Origin: a virus
DNA length: 44,807 bases
Strand: one strand, 5' to 3'
IMG/VR virus record: IMGVR_UViG_3300032893_000100
Location: 1 to 44,807 of that record
Positions within the stretch are counted from its first letter, which is position 1; every line of letters begins with the position of its first letter. The position numbers and the translations under genes are program-made. The notes beneath the pieces were generated by a model, which was given only the letters and a program-made list of their open reading frames with translations, searched no databases and had not been told where the DNA came from. Positions 34,097 to 41,997 of the stretch are shown one piece after another.

Positions 34097-34715
34097 CGAG
34101 CGCGGTCAAACGCGCGAATACGAAACGGTTGCTTCCCGGTTGCATCGTTTCCGTGCAGATAAACCGGACTGGTCCATCGTCACTCATTTGCTGGATTGCG
34201 ACGATGACGTGGTGCGCGTGCAGGTAGAAATCGGATGGATCGGAGATGACGGGGCGCTTAGGGTTCTTGCTTCGGCTCATGCAGAGGAGTACAGGACTGA
34301 GGAAGGGGTTAATGCTACGTCCGCGCTTGAGAACTGCGAAACGTCAGCATTGGGCCGTGCACTTTCCTTTCTCGGGTACGGTTCTCCTTCTTCCATTGCC
34401 TCTGCTGAAGAAGTCCAAGGAGCCAAGCGCAAGACTGCCGAAATTTCGGAAGCGAAGCCGGGCGCGCTGATCCTGCTACAGCAAGCCGCAAAACGCGGTC
34501 CAGAGGCGTTGCGTAAGGTTTGGGAAGGGGAGCTATCCAAAACGGATCGGATGGCCTGTAGGGGGCATTTAGCCCGGTTAAAGAGAGAGGCGACGAATCA
34601 TGAACGCAAAGATTTGCAAGAAAATCCGGAAGAACCTGCGGTACTTCGGGGAGAACGTGAAAGAAGTGAAGCTACTTCCGGCGACGGAAGTAATGGGGAC
34701 GACGGTTTCGCGTAA
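34074..34715 (+). CDS. ERF-like recombination protein candidate
   Basis: The second ATG (34074) is chosen: GGAG lies six bases before it. The 213-residue product has VASRLHRFRADKPDWSIVTH, VVRVQVEIGWIGDDGALRVL, AHAEEYRTEEGVNATSALEN and CETSALGRALSFLGYG. This is the conserved core of a widespread phage family found with exonucleases and sometimes called ERF-like (single-strand annealing). IASAEEV and a charged tail follow. Its place upstream of YqaJ supports a recombinase role, which is not proven. Confidence 0.55.
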   Translation: METVSLTNERGQTREYETVASRLHRFRADKPDWSIVTHLLDCDDDVVRVQVEIGWIGDDGALRVLASAHAEEYRTEEGVNATSALENCETSALGRALSFLGYGSPSSIASAEEVQGAKRKTAEISEAKPGALILLQQAAKRGPEALRKVWEGELSKTDRMACRGHLARLKREATNHERKDLQENPEEPAVLRGERERSEATSGDGSNGDDGFA

Positions 34716-34839
34716 TCCCCTTGTTCCCGGCGTGCCCTATCTCGCGTGGCGGTCCTACGAGTTAGACCCACACTGCGGTCGCGCGATCTATCTCGCGGAG
34801 AAGAAACGGTATGCGCGCATGTCTGCTATGCGGGGCTAA
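34600..34839 (+). CDS. Small basic protein, unknown (79 residues)
   Basis: It overlaps the end of the ERF-like gene by 116 bases. MNAKICKKIRKNLRYFGENV and SYELDPHCGRAIYLAEKKRY are Lys/Arg-rich and resemble small phage proteins located between recombination genes (N-terminal K..RK.LR, C-terminal CGR..Y...KK). Function is unknown. Confidence 0.5.
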   Translation: MNAKICKKIRKNLRYFGENVKEVKLLPATEVMGTTVSRNPLVPGVPYLAWRSYELDPHCGRAIYLAEKKRYARMSAMRG

Positions 34840-35239
34840 ACACCACGCGCAAGGGCTATGTCGTCGTCACTACGATATCTCGCGTCGTCATAAGAACGCG
34901 GAAGCATTGCTCATGCAGGAATGGGAAGCGAACCAATGTCCGACCATCTCATCGACTACGACAGAGCCGGGAAAATCACCGCCAGCGTTGTGGGAGCCAT
35001 CCTACGATCCGATCCCTATCACTCATGTAAATGGGCATGGCGCGTCGTTACCGGGCGAGAACCTTTCTCCGAGCCCGGATGGGACGCAAGGCGTGGACTC
35101 GCGCATGAAACTGACGCTATCGAGAGTCTGGAAATCGATTTTGGACGGATTGTTCTGGACGGCGCTTTTTGCAATCACCGTGGCCTTAGCTGGCTTGGGG
35201 GTAGTCCTGATGGCTTCCTTGTTGAGGAAGGCCTTCTGA
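34811..35239 (+). CDS. Zinc-finger protein with overprinted C-terminus
   Basis: A 142-residue frame. The start MRACLLCGAKHHAQGLCRRH, followed by YDISRRHKNAEA, is a compact zinc finger (CxxC...H...C..H) of a type common in phage accessory genes. After residue ~42 the frame overlaps the YqaJ gene by 304 bases and ends with a hydrophobic helix (SILDGLFWTALFAITVALAG). The N-terminal part is likely real. Whether the overlapping tail is translated as a functional membrane anchor is open. Confidence 0.45.
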   Translation: MRACLLCGAKHHAQGLCRRHYDISRRHKNAEALLMQEWEANQCPTISSTTTEPGKSPPALWEPSYDPIPITHVNGHGASLPGENLSPSPDGTQGVDSRMKLTLSRVWKSILDGLFWTALFAITVALAGLGVVLMASLLRKAF

Positions 35240-35508
35240 TACCCATAGAGTGCAAATGTCCTCGCAAATTGCATTCGGTAATACCGCCGCATTACTACGA
35301 TCAAGTCCAAACGCAATTGGAAGTTTGTGATGTGCCTTACGGGTATTTCGTGTCATGGACGGAAAACGGCAAATGGATAACGAAAGTAGAGCGGGACGCG
35401 GAATGGTGGAAACGGAGTTTCCCCATCCTAGAAGAGTTTTACAACGAGTATGTCGCAAAGGACGTAGAGCCGCCGCGTGCGGCACGGAGGAAAAATGTCA
35501 ATCAATAA
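34936..35508 (+). CDS. YqaJ-type exonuclease (lambda-exo fold)
   Basis: A 190-residue protein, ATG with GGAAGCG upstream. The catalytic layout is complete: KITASVVGAILRSDPY, RRGLAHETDAI (Glu58), LGGSPDGFLVEEG (Asp92) and IPIECKCPR (Glu105-x-Lys107), followed by HYYDQVQTQLEVCDVPYGYF. YqaJ recombinases degrade one DNA strand from ends to expose 3' tails for an annealing protein, here perhaps the ERF-like product. It lies directly after the recombination genes. Confidence 0.9.
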   Translation: MSDHLIDYDRAGKITASVVGAILRSDPYHSCKWAWRVVTGREPFSEPGWDARRGLAHETDAIESLEIDFGRIVLDGAFCNHRGLSWLGGSPDGFLVEEGLLIPIECKCPRKLHSVIPPHYYDQVQTQLEVCDVPYGYFVSWTENGKWITKVERDAEWWKRSFPILEEFYNEYVAKDVEPPRAARRKNVNQ

Positions 35509-35719
35509 ACTTGAAACGGATGCCGATAAAGAGCAATGGTTCCGCGAGCATTGGGCATCCCATTCGGAATTAATAAACCGGCTTGCAGAGTTGACGCAAT
35601 CGCCGTACTTCGAAACTCTATCCAGAATGGAGAAAATGCTGACGAATACCATGATTCGTCAGGGAGCGATGATCGACTGGCTTTGGGAAAAATATCAGGA
35701 GGCCCGCGGTGGCAATTAA
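35495..35719 (+). CDS. Coiled-coil protein, unknown (74 residues)
   Basis: GGAGG precedes the ATG, which overlaps the exonuclease end. MSINKLETDADKEQWFREHW and SRMEKMLTNTMIRQGAMIDW are helical. It is sandwiched between the exonuclease and SSB-like genes, so a helper role in recombination is possible. No family is recognised. Confidence 0.5.
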   Translation: MSINKLETDADKEQWFREHWASHSELINRLAELTQSPYFETLSRMEKMLTNTMIRQGAMIDWLWEKYQEARGGN

Positions 35720-35960
35720 GTACGTTTTGAAAGCGAAGACCGGCACTTATAAGGACGGTCAGGGAAACGAGAAGACGGCATACGTCAAATGCGGCGTGGT
35801 CATGGACGGCAAGAACGGTCCCATCATCAAGCTGGAAGCCCTTCCTATCGTTTTCGACGGGTGGCTTTACCTGAGTCCGCCGGAAGAGAAGCGGCAGCAA
35901 GGCCGACCGCAGCCCCGGCAACAGCAGAACGATGAGTTCGATGACGATATCCCGTTCTAG
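35709..35960 (+). CDS. SSB-like single-stranded DNA-binding protein
   Basis: It starts at GTG with AGGAGG upstream, giving 83 residues. A short strand-rich body (IKYVLKAKTGTYKDGQGNEK; TAYVKCGVVMDGKNGPIIKL) suggests an OB-like fold. The end is a Gln/Pro/Arg linker followed by DEFDDDIPF, the acidic tip of bacterial SSB (DDDIPF) that recruits repair and replication proteins. It should coat single strands made by YqaJ and the helicase. Confidence 0.75.
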   Translation: MAIKYVLKAKTGTYKDGQGNEKTAYVKCGVVMDGKNGPIIKLEALPIVFDGWLYLSPPEEKRQQGRPQPRQQQNDEFDDDIPF

Positions 35961-35968
35961 GAGGCGGT

Positions 35969-36199
35969 ATGGATGACGAACATACGGCGATTGATTCACT
36001 CGGCCAAGTGCATCACGTTCCGGTCATTGACACGACAAAGCCAACGCCTCAGCAGCCCGTCACTCTGGCGCTGACGGATGATCGCATCAAGGAAGTGATC
36101 GACTCCATCGACTTCAAAAAGATGGTCACGGCAGACGATCTCTTCTACCTGATCGCCCGCGCCGTCGAGCGCGAAGTTCTCAATCAACAGGAAAAATGA
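35969..36199 (+). CDS. Acidic protein, unknown (76 residues)
   Basis: AGGAGG precedes the ATG. MDDEHTAIDSLGQVHHVPVI is a polar lead and DRIKEVIDSIDFKKMVTADD, LFYLIARAVEREVLNQQEK form helices. No family is recognised. It is nine bases after SSB. Confidence 0.5.
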   Translation: MDDEHTAIDSLGQVHHVPVIDTTKPTPQQPVTLALTDDRIKEVIDSIDFKKMVTADDLFYLIARAVEREVLNQQEK

Positions 36200-36200
36200 C

Positions 36201-36374
36201 ATGAAAGCACTGATTGCAGCATCCATCGTCGTCCTCCTGTCCGCGTGCGGTGGAGGCGACGACTTCGGCCAGCCAGTTCACGAGCCCAATGCCACGCATG
36301 GCGGGCAGGTCGTCCAATTGCGAGCGTGTGAAACCACGGGGCCGACCGCTCCCGCTTGCCCGGAAAAATCATGA
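36201..36374 (+). CDS. Small predicted lipoprotein (57 residues)
   Basis: MKALIAASIVVLLSACGGGD is a complete lipoprotein signal: a basic start, a hydrophobic stretch and lipobox LSAC with Cys16 followed by Gly-Gly-Gly. The mature part is about 41 residues with two Cys (LRACETTGPTAPACPEKS), which could form one disulphide. Small phage lipoproteins often block superinfection by binding a receptor. No such target can be read here. It lies in the plus-strand block, unlike the protease lipoprotein. Confidence 0.7.
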   Translation: MKALIAASIVVLLSACGGGDDFGQPVHEPNATHGGQVVQLRACETTGPTAPACPEKS

Positions 36375-36625
36375 GCCTGTCAGCAGCCAAAACCTTTGCG
36401 GACGCATGGGCGCTTACCGCCGAGCGAGCCATTCAAGAGGATGTTTCGCCAGTCACGCGGGAAAACCTGCGCCGCATGTATTACGCGGGCGCGTATGCGT
36501 TCATGGCCCTAAGTGACATTATCCGGATGACTCACGGCAAGAATTTGGAGGAAGGGACGGACGCATACGTGGAACTGATGACGGAAATCGTCAAGGAATT
36601 CGAGAGTTTCAAAAACAAACCATGA
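36371..36625 (+). CDS. Helical protein, unknown (84 residues)
   Basis: The ATG at 36371 overlaps the lipoprotein stop. MSLSAAKTFADAWALTAERA, ENLRRMYYAGAYAFMALSDI and YVELMTEIVKEFESFKNKP are three helices with heptad-like spacing. The form MYYAGAYAFM resembles small phage proteins of unknown role. ATGA overlap with the next gene. Confidence 0.55.
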   Translation: MSLSAAKTFADAWALTAERAIQEDVSPVTRENLRRMYYAGAYAFMALSDIIRMTHGKNLEEGTDAYVELMTEIVKEFESFKNKP

Positions 36626-36918
36626 TTCTGAAACCGGGAACGCCATGCTGGATTTGCAATTTCAAGATCAACACGGCAGTGAATGGTCAGGTCGTCACGG
36701 TCGTTCGTCACGTCGGCAATTACCAATTCCATGACAGGCTCGTGAGAGATGCCTATGTCGTGCGTTCTGGTGCGCCGATGCTCGGCGTGAGAATAACCGA
36801 TATGAGCGTGACGACCAGTCGCGACATTCTGATGCCGCGACATAATCTCAAGCCCATGACGGGCGATGGTGTACTTGATGAAGAGGTAACTGAAAATGGC
36901 AGTGTCGATCAAAATTGA
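36622..36918 (+). CDS. Small beta-barrel protein, unknown (98 residues)
   Basis: MILKPGTPCWICNFKINTAV and NGQVVTVVRHVGNYQFHDRL followed by YVVRSGAPMLGVRITDMSVT show the SH3-like pattern (KPGTxC.I......NGQVVTV) of small early phage proteins. One CxxC is present (CWIC). The C-terminus is acidic. Function is unknown. Confidence 0.55.
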   Translation: MILKPGTPCWICNFKINTAVNGQVVTVVRHVGNYQFHDRLVRDAYVVRSGAPMLGVRITDMSVTTSRDILMPRHNLKPMTGDGVLDEEVTENGSVDQN

Positions 36919-37111
36919 AAATGGAATCCCCGTTCCCCCGGTTCGCGCCGTATGGCCGTTCGGCGAAATGGAAGTAGGCGATAGCTTCTTGGTCCCGGCA
37001 GGCCGCGAGAAAGCCGCTAAGTCTTCGGCGTGGACTTACGGTCGCAAGCATGGCATCCGCTTCACCGCGCGCATGGAGAAGAAAGGCGTCCGTATTTGGA
37101 GGATCGAATGA
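36896..37111 (+). CDS. Small protein, unknown (71 residues)
   Basis: MAVSIKIENGIPVPPVRAVW followed by PFGEMEVGDSFLVPAGREKA and YGRKHGIRFTARMEKKGVRI. This is a recognisable small phage type (P.GxMxVGDSFxVP...A...K..G..F..R...G.RxWR), possibly a Fis/HTH-like or RNA-binding domain. It overlaps the previous gene by 23 bases. Confidence 0.6.
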   Translation: MAVSIKIENGIPVPPVRAVWPFGEMEVGDSFLVPAGREKAAKSSAWTYGRKHGIRFTARMEKKGVRIWRIE

Positions 37112-37200
37112 CCGAAGAAGGAAAGGACGCCGTTATTGGACTTGCGGCATTCATCGCATTCATCGCGCTCTGTATCTGCGTTGCCGTGCTGACTGGTTGA
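37108..37200 (+). CDS. 30-residue membrane peptide, last gene of the plus block
   Basis: The ATG at 37108 overlaps the upstream stop (ATGA). MTEEGKDAVIGLAAFIAFIA then LCICVAVLTG is one membrane helix. It ends three bases before the end of the opposing late block, so the two large transcripts meet head-on with no clear terminator between them. Confidence 0.5.
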   Translation: MTEEGKDAVIGLAAFIAFIALCICVAVLTG

Positions 37201-37203
37201 TTC

Positions 37204-37455
37204 CTATTCGTCGTCAGGTATGATCGCATCCTCGCCGAGCTTGGCGGTCAGCGCATTCTTGCAGTGACCGGGATTCAGCCATTCAAGAAATTTGCAGAGA
37301 TAGCACCCCCACGGTCTCCCAGCAGCGCGCGCCTTGGCCGCGCGTCTGCTGATCGTCTCGTTATAGGAACCCAAGAGAAAGATGCAATTCACGCCGCAAT
37401 CGATCCAGCGAAGTACGTTAAGGACATACTTCAGAAGCAAGCTCAAAAATTTCAT
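37204..37455 (-). CDS. Small conserved phage protein, unknown (83 residues)
   Basis: The start is ATG 37455. MKFLSLLLKYVLNVLRWIDC starts with a hydrophobic helix, then GSYNETISRRAAKARAAGRP, WGCYLCKFLEWLNPGHC and an acidic end (GEDAIIPDDE). The pattern (ETxSxRAxxxxxxGxxW...C.xLxxxxPGHC) belongs to small proteins common near the end of phage late operons. It is last in the late block. Function is unknown. Confidence 0.6.
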   Translation of the reverse strand: MKFLSLLLKYVLNVLRWIDCGVNCIFLLGSYNETISRRAAKARAAGRPWGCYLCKFLEWLNPGHCKNALTAKLGEDAIIPDDE

Positions 37456-37499
37456 GGTTACACTCTTTTTGTTGATTGCCAAGAAATTGAGACATAAGC

Positions 37500-37724
37500 T
37501 TAATGTGCACCCGGACCACGGAAGATGATCCATTGGATAGCGTTGCCGAGAACGAATGCCGCGACGGTAACGATACCCATCAGCACCTTGTGCATACCAG
37601 CCTTACGGTGAACGCACTCCATGATGGTTCCCACATCTTCTTTGAGGTCGGCCAGCATCTTGTCCTGAGAATCCAAACGCGCAAGCACTTGGCCCATTAC
37701 CAACGGATCGTAATCATTACCCAT
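37500..37724 (-). CDS. Small membrane protein, XhlA-like plan (74 residues)
   Basis: ATG at 37724 has GGAG eleven bases upstream. A longer frame from 37760 is less likely. MGNDYDPLVMGQVLARLDSQ, DKMLADLKEDVGTIMECVHR is a heptad-like helix, then one C-terminal membrane segment (VLMGIVTVAAFVLGNAIQWI). This order (coiled coil then membrane helix) is that of haemolysin XhlA-type or Rz-like accessory lysis proteins. It is close to the end of the late block. Confidence 0.55.
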   Translation of the reverse strand: MGNDYDPLVMGQVLARLDSQDKMLADLKEDVGTIMECVHRKAGMHKVLMGIVTVAAFVLGNAIQWIIFRGPGAH

Positions 37725-37772
37725 GATAATCACTGCTCCTTCATCATTGTTCATTGTCATTAGAGGTTTATC

Positions 37773-37988
37773 GTGGACGTTCTAGCTGGATGCGTGATCG
37801 GTTATTTCACGCCCGGATGGATGTGGTGTCTGATAATTATCGGATACATTATCTGGTTATTTATTCCTACTGCTTCGGAGGAGGAGGCTGAAGCAAAGCG
37901 TCAAGCCCACTGGCAGAAGCAGCGCCAAGCTGAGGAGCAAGCAATCCAGAAATACCGCCGAGCGCACGGACTAGATCGGGACGGTTGA
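37773..37988 (+). CDS. Possible plus-strand membrane protein opposite the muramidase gene
   Basis: GTG start with AGAGG upstream, 71 residues. The first 31 residues look like a membrane helix (GYFTPGWMWCLIIIGYIIWL). The charged second half (EEEAEAKRQAHWQKQRQAEE) is antisense to the end of the muramidase gene. It is the only plus-strand frame in this area that looks like a protein. It may be spurious. Confidence 0.35.
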   Translation: MDVLAGCVIGYFTPGWMWCLIIIGYIIWLFIPTASEEEAEAKRQAHWQKQRQAEEQAIQKYRRAHGLDRDG

Positions 37989-40086
37989 TAAGCAGATTCA
38001 TCATCGCTTTCCGGCCAATTTGCGTACCATATGCTCCGACACCTAAACCCATTCCGCTGCCTGCCAACAAGGCAGGCAGCGGATGCCCGGCCATCGCCAG
38101 AGTAGTTAGCGCCGCTACGGTTGAAGGCAGCTTCATGAGCGCGCTACGTCCGGCCGTACCGGAGTTCGGCACGGTTTCGCCAAGCACGCGCACAAGATTG
38201 TCGCTGAAATCCTGCATGTTCGCGCGACCTTCCCCAAACGCAGCCTTACCCACCGCGCCCCGGCCAGCGGCAGCTTTTACAGCGGCTTGAATCTGGCCCG
38301 GCATCATCGGCAGGTCAGGGTTATTCACTCGCGATGCGGCATCTCTCAGGACGGCGTAATTGCGCCATGCCTGATTCAGCGGAGCCAGCGACGGCACATT
38401 CGGGTTCGTGCGTTCCACGGAATCACGCAGTACGTCTTGAGTATTCCCCAACAAACGGCCAAGTTTTGCTTGGAAAGCATCGGGCTTATTGGAAAAGTTA
38501 GCCGCTTCACGGCCAATCACGCTATCCGCTTGCTTGAAGACAGGACCGGGCATTTGTCCACGGTTAAGCTGACTACCGATATTCCGTTGCCAGATATTCA
38601 TGAATTCATTCTGCGTGTCAGGCGGCAAGTTACGGACTTCCTGCATGATCGGAGCCATATCCTGAGCCAACTGCGGATCAACCTTGAATGTGATCTGCGG
38701 AAGAACTTCCTGATATTTGGCGCTCAACTTCTCATGGACGTTTGCAGCAAGTGTGCGCACTGAATTGGCCGCGCTCTTGTCTACCGTTTCTCCGACAGGG
38801 GCGAGTACCTGATTACCGAATGCCTTATTAGCGCTAAAGTTAGCGGCATATCGTGCATCTTCCATGCTTTCGCCGACGACAGGAATAGTCTTCGAAAGCT
38901 TTTGTTCAGCTTTGTTGAGGAATCCGCCCATGGCTTGCATTGGCGTAAGCTCGACCCCTTGATCAATAAGTTGCTGCGCTGCTGGAGTAACACGCGCGCC
39001 TTCCATAACGCGCCCGAGCGCGCCAAGCGTACCGCCCGTGAGTGCCCCTACGCCTGCATTAGCGGCGATTTGACCGGCAGTCGTACCGGCATGGACCGGT
39101 TGCATAGCTCCCGCCGCCGCGCCTGCCAGCGCTCGACCTGCAATGCCAGAACCGCCCGGGACAATTGTATTGATCGGGTTAGCAAGTTGCTCCGCAACGC
39201 CGCCTACGGTTTTCTGAAGGTCGCCTTGGGGAGCCGGTGTATATTGGTCAATCGCGTTCTTGAGCAGCGTATCCACATCCCGAAGATGCGGATTATGTCC
39301 GAAGAATCCGCCTACGGTATTCACCGCTGCATTCAATGGGTTGCCAATGACGCCTGCTGCATCCGCCAATCCATGTCCCGCTGCGCGTGCAGTCAACCCC
39401 AGCTGACGTGCAAGCTGTTGAGCCAACGGCATAGGTGGCGCGGGCGGTTGAGCAGGAGTAGCCGCAGCAGGCGGCAACCCGGCAGCGGCCCGCAAATCGG
39501 CTTCTGACATTTGCGACAGATCGCCAGTGGCAGGCAGGCCAGCGGCAGCACGCAAGTCCGCTTCCGATGCCTTGGAAAGATCGGGACCGCTCGGAGCTTC
39601 CTGCGCTTGTGCGGAGGGGATGATCGCATTCAGGATGCGTTCCGGAATGGATTTAGCAGCAGCAGCGACCTTCACCGGATATGCGCGATCCTGAGCATAT
39701 CCGCTCATTCCGCGAGTAAAAGCATTCACATCACTGCCAGCACCGACCGCATTGGGATAGCGCGTCTGGACGAGATGGACATAAGCATTGGCGAAGTCTT
39801 GAGGCGATTTGAATTTCTGGTAGGCGTCACGGCTTCCCGTCATATTGTCGGTTGCCATTACACCATTCCCATTCGGAGCCTTGATATTCCCGAGATTGTT
39901 GGTCCCCGGAATGATGGACTTGCCCCATCCGGTTTCCTGTCCCCACTGCCCGAGAATGATTTTCGGATCGACTCCCAACTGATTACCGGCGTGTGCAGCC
40001 ACATCACCGTAGCGAGCAGCGAAGTTGGCAGGCGTCGGCGGCAGAGCCGCGAACAACTGATCGGCAGGGACGTTAGAGAGGTCCAT
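37867..40086 (-). CDS. Internal virion protein with N-terminal muramidase domain
   Basis: A 739-residue protein. The N-terminal 150 residues are a glucosaminidase/FlgJ-like domain: YGDVAAHAGNQLGVDPKIIL, GQWGQETGWGKS (catalytic Glu51), NNLGNIKAPNGN and a final GYAQDRAYPVKV. A pair of ASEADLRAAAGLP repeats (about 170-200) follows, then long Ala/Gly-rich helical parts. Podovirus virions carry such proteins inside the head and release them to breach peptidoglycan during DNA entry. Its TAATG overlap with the next structural gene fits an ejection operon. Confidence 0.82.
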   Translation of the reverse strand: MDLSNVPADQLFAALPPTPANFAARYGDVAAHAGNQLGVDPKIILGQWGQETGWGKSIIPGTNNLGNIKAPNGNGVMATDNMTGSRDAYQKFKSPQDFANAYVHLVQTRYPNAVGAGSDVNAFTRGMSGYAQDRAYPVKVAAAAKSIPERILNAIIPSAQAQEAPSGPDLSKASEADLRAAAGLPATGDLSQMSEADLRAAAGLPPAAATPAQPPAPPMPLAQQLARQLGLTARAAGHGLADAAGVIGNPLNAAVNTVGGFFGHNPHLRDVDTLLKNAIDQYTPAPQGDLQKTVGGVAEQLANPINTIVPGGSGIAGRALAGAAAGAMQPVHAGTTAGQIAANAGVGALTGGTLGALGRVMEGARVTPAAQQLIDQGVELTPMQAMGGFLNKAEQKLSKTIPVVGESMEDARYAANFSANKAFGNQVLAPVGETVDKSAANSVRTLAANVHEKLSAKYQEVLPQITFKVDPQLAQDMAPIMQEVRNLPPDTQNEFMNIWQRNIGSQLNRGQMPGPVFKQADSVIGREAANFSNKPDAFQAKLGRLLGNTQDVLRDSVERTNPNVPSLAPLNQAWRNYAVLRDAASRVNNPDLPMMPGQIQAAVKAAAGRGAVGKAAFGEGRANMQDFSDNLVRVLGETVPNSGTAGRSALMKLPSTVAALTTLAMAGHPLPALLAGSGMGLGVGAYGTQIGRKAMMNLLINRPDLVRALGGISGLLAPQLGAASASGLDALLQPPPPKQ

Positions 40087-41531
40087 TACTTGAGCAATCC
40101 ACGGCGTTTCAATTCCGCAATAGCGGCATTCGGATCAATCTTCGGGGCGGCAGCAGGCGTAGACGGCAGCGCAGCACTCGCGCCCGTACCTAGCACTTGC
40201 CGCGTGCGGGGCGTCAGGTAACGATCCGCGAAGTCCGTGCGGCCCATCGTTGCACCCTTGTACTGCGTCGCCAAGCCGTTAAGTTGCCCGCCCAACAGCT
40301 TTTGAGCCTGATCGATAGACCCGGCCAACTGTTGAAACGAACTGGCTTTTGAGATGTTGTCCTTCAATTCATCGCGTTCCGCTTGCGTACCGGTTCCCGA
40401 ATTGCTGACGGCTTTGATGACTTCGTTCGCCACGATCTGATGCACCGTGTCAAAGTTGGTCGGGATATTGCTACCGCCTTGCATGAGAATTTCCTGACGC
40501 GCCGCGTTATAGGCTTTAATATCCTTGTTACCCAGCGCAGCCGCTACGTCTTTCAGCGTATCCAAGTGGTTGATTGCCACGTTAAGCACGCGCGAACGAT
40601 CCCCCAGCGGACCACCGGCAAACGATTCCGAAGCCGCTTGCGCCGCCGCGTAGTTCTGGGCGTTGTATTGCGGATATTGCTTGGCGACAGCCGCCATGAT
40701 TCTCTGAGCGCGCGGATCGCGCATTGCATTCCCGGTAAGAGGCGCTTGGTTATAGTGACCAATCGCATCCACCACCGGTTGAATATCCATCGTCAGACCT
40801 TGTTCGAAAGCGCCGCGCTTGTCGATAGCGATTTGCAACTGATTCGCCAGAGCGGTATTACCGGACTTGACAGCGGCAGCTTGTGCATTCAACAACGACA
40901 TAAGCTGACCTAGATCGCTTTCCGGCGTCGGATTGTCATTGGACGCGCCGCCGCCGCCATTGGCGGCATCGGCATACGTCATAAGTTTGGCTTGCGGGGC
41001 AACCACTTCCGGCTTGTTGGCCGCGATCATGATCTGATAGCGTGCCGCCGTCATCGGGTCCATTGTCTGCCAGATTTGCTGCAATTCGCCAGCCGGGATA
41101 CCAGCATGGATGCCAGCCGAAATCATGGACGGCAAATCCAGTTGCCCGTTAGGCGTACCCGGTTGCGGGTTGAGCGCGATCTGATTCGGATTAGCACCGG
41201 GCAGTGCAGTTTGACCGCCGATAGGCCCACCGAGGCTGGCAGGCATTTGCCCCGGAAGTTGCGGTTGTGCGGCTTGCAGGGATGCGTTTGTCCCTGTCGG
41301 ATTCGGAGTCGTCTGCAAATAATCAGCCGGATTGAAATTCATCGCGTTCTGCAAACGTTCTGCCTGCATCGCGAGAATTTGCTTCTGGATCGGATTAGTC
41401 TGGGCCGTCTGGGCGTTTTGCATCCCCGCCGCGATATTCTGGGCGACATTGTTCCCCTTGTCCCCAAGGAGGCCCGCCCCGATGGTGAACATCGGGTTCG
41501 ACAACAGAGATGCAAGATCAAAATCAGCCAT
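40086..41531 (-). CDS. Internal virion / ejection protein
   Basis: A 481-residue protein. The N-terminal 150 residues are Gln/Asn/Pro/Ala-rich (QKQILAMQAERLQNAMNFNP; GGPIGGQTALPGANPNQIAL). The rest is helical (SDLGQLMSLLNAQAAAVKSG; SRVLNVAINHLDTLKDVAAA). No enzyme motif is found. Size and place between the small Gln-rich protein and the muramidase fit an ejection protein like T7 gp15 or P22 gp16. Family is not recognised. Confidence 0.6.
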   Translation of the reverse strand: MADFDLASLLSNPMFTIGAGLLGDKGNNVAQNIAAGMQNAQTAQTNPIQKQILAMQAERLQNAMNFNPADYLQTTPNPTGTNASLQAAQPQLPGQMPASLGGPIGGQTALPGANPNQIALNPQPGTPNGQLDLPSMISAGIHAGIPAGELQQIWQTMDPMTAARYQIMIAANKPEVVAPQAKLMTYADAANGGGGASNDNPTPESDLGQLMSLLNAQAAAVKSGNTALANQLQIAIDKRGAFEQGLTMDIQPVVDAIGHYNQAPLTGNAMRDPRAQRIMAAVAKQYPQYNAQNYAAAQAASESFAGGPLGDRSRVLNVAINHLDTLKDVAAALGNKDIKAYNAARQEILMQGGSNIPTNFDTVHQIVANEVIKAVSNSGTGTQAERDELKDNISKASSFQQLAGSIDQAQKLLGGQLNGLATQYKGATMGRTDFADRYLTPRTRQVLGTGASAALPSTPAAAPKIDPNAAIAELKRRGLLK

Positions 41532-41988
41532 TTCTCATCCCCAGAGCAGCAATGCGCTGATGCAATTGCTGCTGATATTGTAGGGCCTGCTGCCTCTGCA
41601 TATTCATCATATTCTGGATTTGCTGCTGATTCTGCTGATTCTGACCCTGCATTCCCTGCAACGCCTGAGCCAGTCCCGGCATATTCCCTTGCGACTGGTT
41701 AGGCATCCAGCCCGGAGCCTGCCCGCTCATGGAGAACGTAGGAATTTGCTGGCCGTTAGCCTGTCCGCTAATGCCGCCGCCAAAAGCACCGTAATTTGTA
41801 GTTGCCGCTCCCGGATTCATCCCGCTAAACAACCCGGCAGGGGCATTCCCCAGAGATGCGCCCATGTTCCCGGACATAAGGCCGGACGTAGCCCCCGGTT
41901 GTTGCTGGAACATCTGCATAAGATTGCTCAGGAATGGCGACGATCCATTGCCATTCCCGAAGAGTGATGCCAGAGATGAAAAGTCCAT
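41524..41988 (-). CDS. Gln/Asn/Gly-rich virion protein (154 residues)
   Basis: MDFSSLASLFGNGNGSSPFL followed by GNMGASLGNAPAGLFSGMNP and a poly-Gln stretch (QNQQNQQQIQNMMNMQRQQA). Such composition is seen in internal virion proteins of podoviruses. It overlaps the next ejection gene by eight bases. No catalytic motif. Confidence 0.55.
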   Translation of the reverse strand: MDFSSLASLFGNGNGSSPFLSNLMQMFQQQPGATSGLMSGNMGASLGNAPAGLFSGMNPGAATTNYGAFGGGISGQANGQQIPTFSMSGQAPGWMPNQSQGNMPGLAQALQGMQGQNQQNQQQIQNMMNMQRQQALQYQQQLHQRIAALGMRNG

Positions 41989-41997
41989 GTCATCACC

